The notes beneath the pieces were generated by a model. It saw nothing but the letters and a program-made list of their open reading frames with translations. It made no database searches and had not been told where the DNA came from. 15,228 bases of DNA from an uncultured Bacteroidota bacterium. GTDB lineage: Bacteria; Bacteroidota; Bacteroidia; NS11-12g; UBA955. This document shows positions 14,766 to 15,228 of this stretch, one piece after another. Made by a program: the position numbers and the translations under genes. Within the stretch, counting starts at the first letter, position 1. Each line of letters begins with the position of its first letter. The DNA is taken from assembly GCA_903953615.1 (NCBI GenBank), contig CAJBKH010000097.1, positions 1 through 15,228 of the forward strand, read 5' to 3'.

Positions 14766-15228
14766 ATGAAAACCAAAGAAACTATACAAGCCGATATCCT
14801 TTCTCTTACAATGAAAATTGAAATGGAATTTCCAGAACTCTCCAAGTACATTGCAGAGATGCCGCATAAAATACCGACTATGAATACCGTACAAATCGGC
14901 ACGAAAAATTTCGAAGATTATTACAATTCACTTTACAATTTATATACAGAGTATTCGAATTCACAAGCTATAAAAATGGCCAATGTCAACAAAGGATTGA
15001 AGTCGTTTCCGGGCTATCCTTTATATCCTTCATCTGAAGACATTTATAGTAAAAGTAAAAAGGAAGGTAATATAGATCCTGAGGCACCTACCACATTTAA
15101 ATCGCCCGTTGAAGTGGGACATGCACCCAACGAAAAGGATTTTGATATGGATTTTTCAGGCGATGATTTGGATGTACCCGGTGCCGAATTAGACAATGAA
15201 CAAGAAAGTATAGGCAGCGAGGATGAAG
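14766..15228 (+). CDS. Acidic protein of unknown function, 3'-truncated by the window edge
   Basis: An ATG at 14766 opens a frame that stays open to the window end (154 codons). The N-terminal part, about residues 1-70, is predicted helical and amphipathic (IQADILSLTMKIEMEFPELSKYI, read in pieces, then FEDYYNSLYNLYTEYS). It is followed by a Pro/Ser-rich linker with FPGYPLYP. From about residue 124 the sequence becomes strongly acidic (DFDMDFSGDDLDVPGAELD, then SIGSEDE). No signal peptide, membrane helix or enzyme motif is visible, so it is probably cytoplasmic. The acidic tail with LDVPG and SEDE resembles a motif I vaguely recall from small conserved Bacteroidota proteins, but I cannot name a family. 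Codon use is like that of the neighbours. Without the C-terminus no function can be suggested. Confidence 0.68.
   Translation, partial: MKTKETIQADILSLTMKIEMEFPELSKYIAEMPHKIPTMNTVQIGTKNFEDYYNSLYNLYTEYSNSQAIKMANVNKGLKSFPGYPLYPSSEDIYSKSKKEGNIDPEAPTTFKSPVEVGHAPNEKDFDMDFSGDDLDVPGAELDNEQESIGSEDE

Noticed and set aside
1..15228. CRISPR array, tRNA, insertion sequence, phage or defence genes
   Set aside because: No regularly spaced repeats, cloverleaf-like sequence, transposase, integrase, nuclease or toxin-antitoxin-like gene pair was recognised on either strand.

Overview
The window looks like chromosomal DNA of a Bacteroidota bacterium. The DNA is AT-rich, and several gene starts are preceded by the phylum's distinctive promoter (TTTG, about 19 bp, TAnnTTTG) rather than a sigma-70 type -35/-10. 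Shine-Dalgarno sequences are not evident. The gene content also fits: kynurenine 3-monooxygenase, lipoproteins, PorV/FadL-like barrels and an M61 glycyl aminopeptidase. No tRNA, rRNA, CRISPR array, transposase or phage gene is visible.

Left block, 1-7599, is all on the + strand and tightly packed. It begins inside kmo, the kynurenine pathway monooxygenase, whose 5' end lies outside the window. A small lipoprotein gene overlaps kmo by one base. Next come three genes that make up the handling core of a Wzx/Wzy-type surface polysaccharide pathway: a flippase, a Wzz-like chain-length regulator without a kinase domain, and an O-antigen polymerase/ligase. No glycosyltransferases are present here. 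An OppC/DppC-type ABC permease, a VF530/DUF2132 family protein and an exported protein of unknown function follow.

Middle block, 7584-12954, is all on the - strand. Reading leftwards from about 11135, a probable outer-membrane barrel gene, a gene combining a ComEA-like helix-hairpin-helix domain with a long barrel-like region, and pdxJ (vitamin B6 synthesis) overlap one another by 17 and 13 bases, so they form one operon with a well-formed promoter. The pdxJ end overlaps the end of the exported protein gene by 16 bases. Upstream of this operon, an M61 aminopeptidase with a C-terminal PDZ domain has its own promoter.

Right block, 13115-15228, is on the + strand. fumC (class II fumarase) diverges from the M61 gene. 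It is followed by a palindromic repeat that includes its stop codon, then a strong intrinsic terminator. The window ends inside a gene for an acidic protein of unknown function.

The most interesting points are the helix-hairpin-helix/barrel operon, the transport-only polysaccharide cluster, repeated use of TTG start codons, two promoters placed so close to their start codons that leaderless mRNAs are likely, and the palindrome at the end of fumC. I see no clear, self-contained new defence or mobile system.
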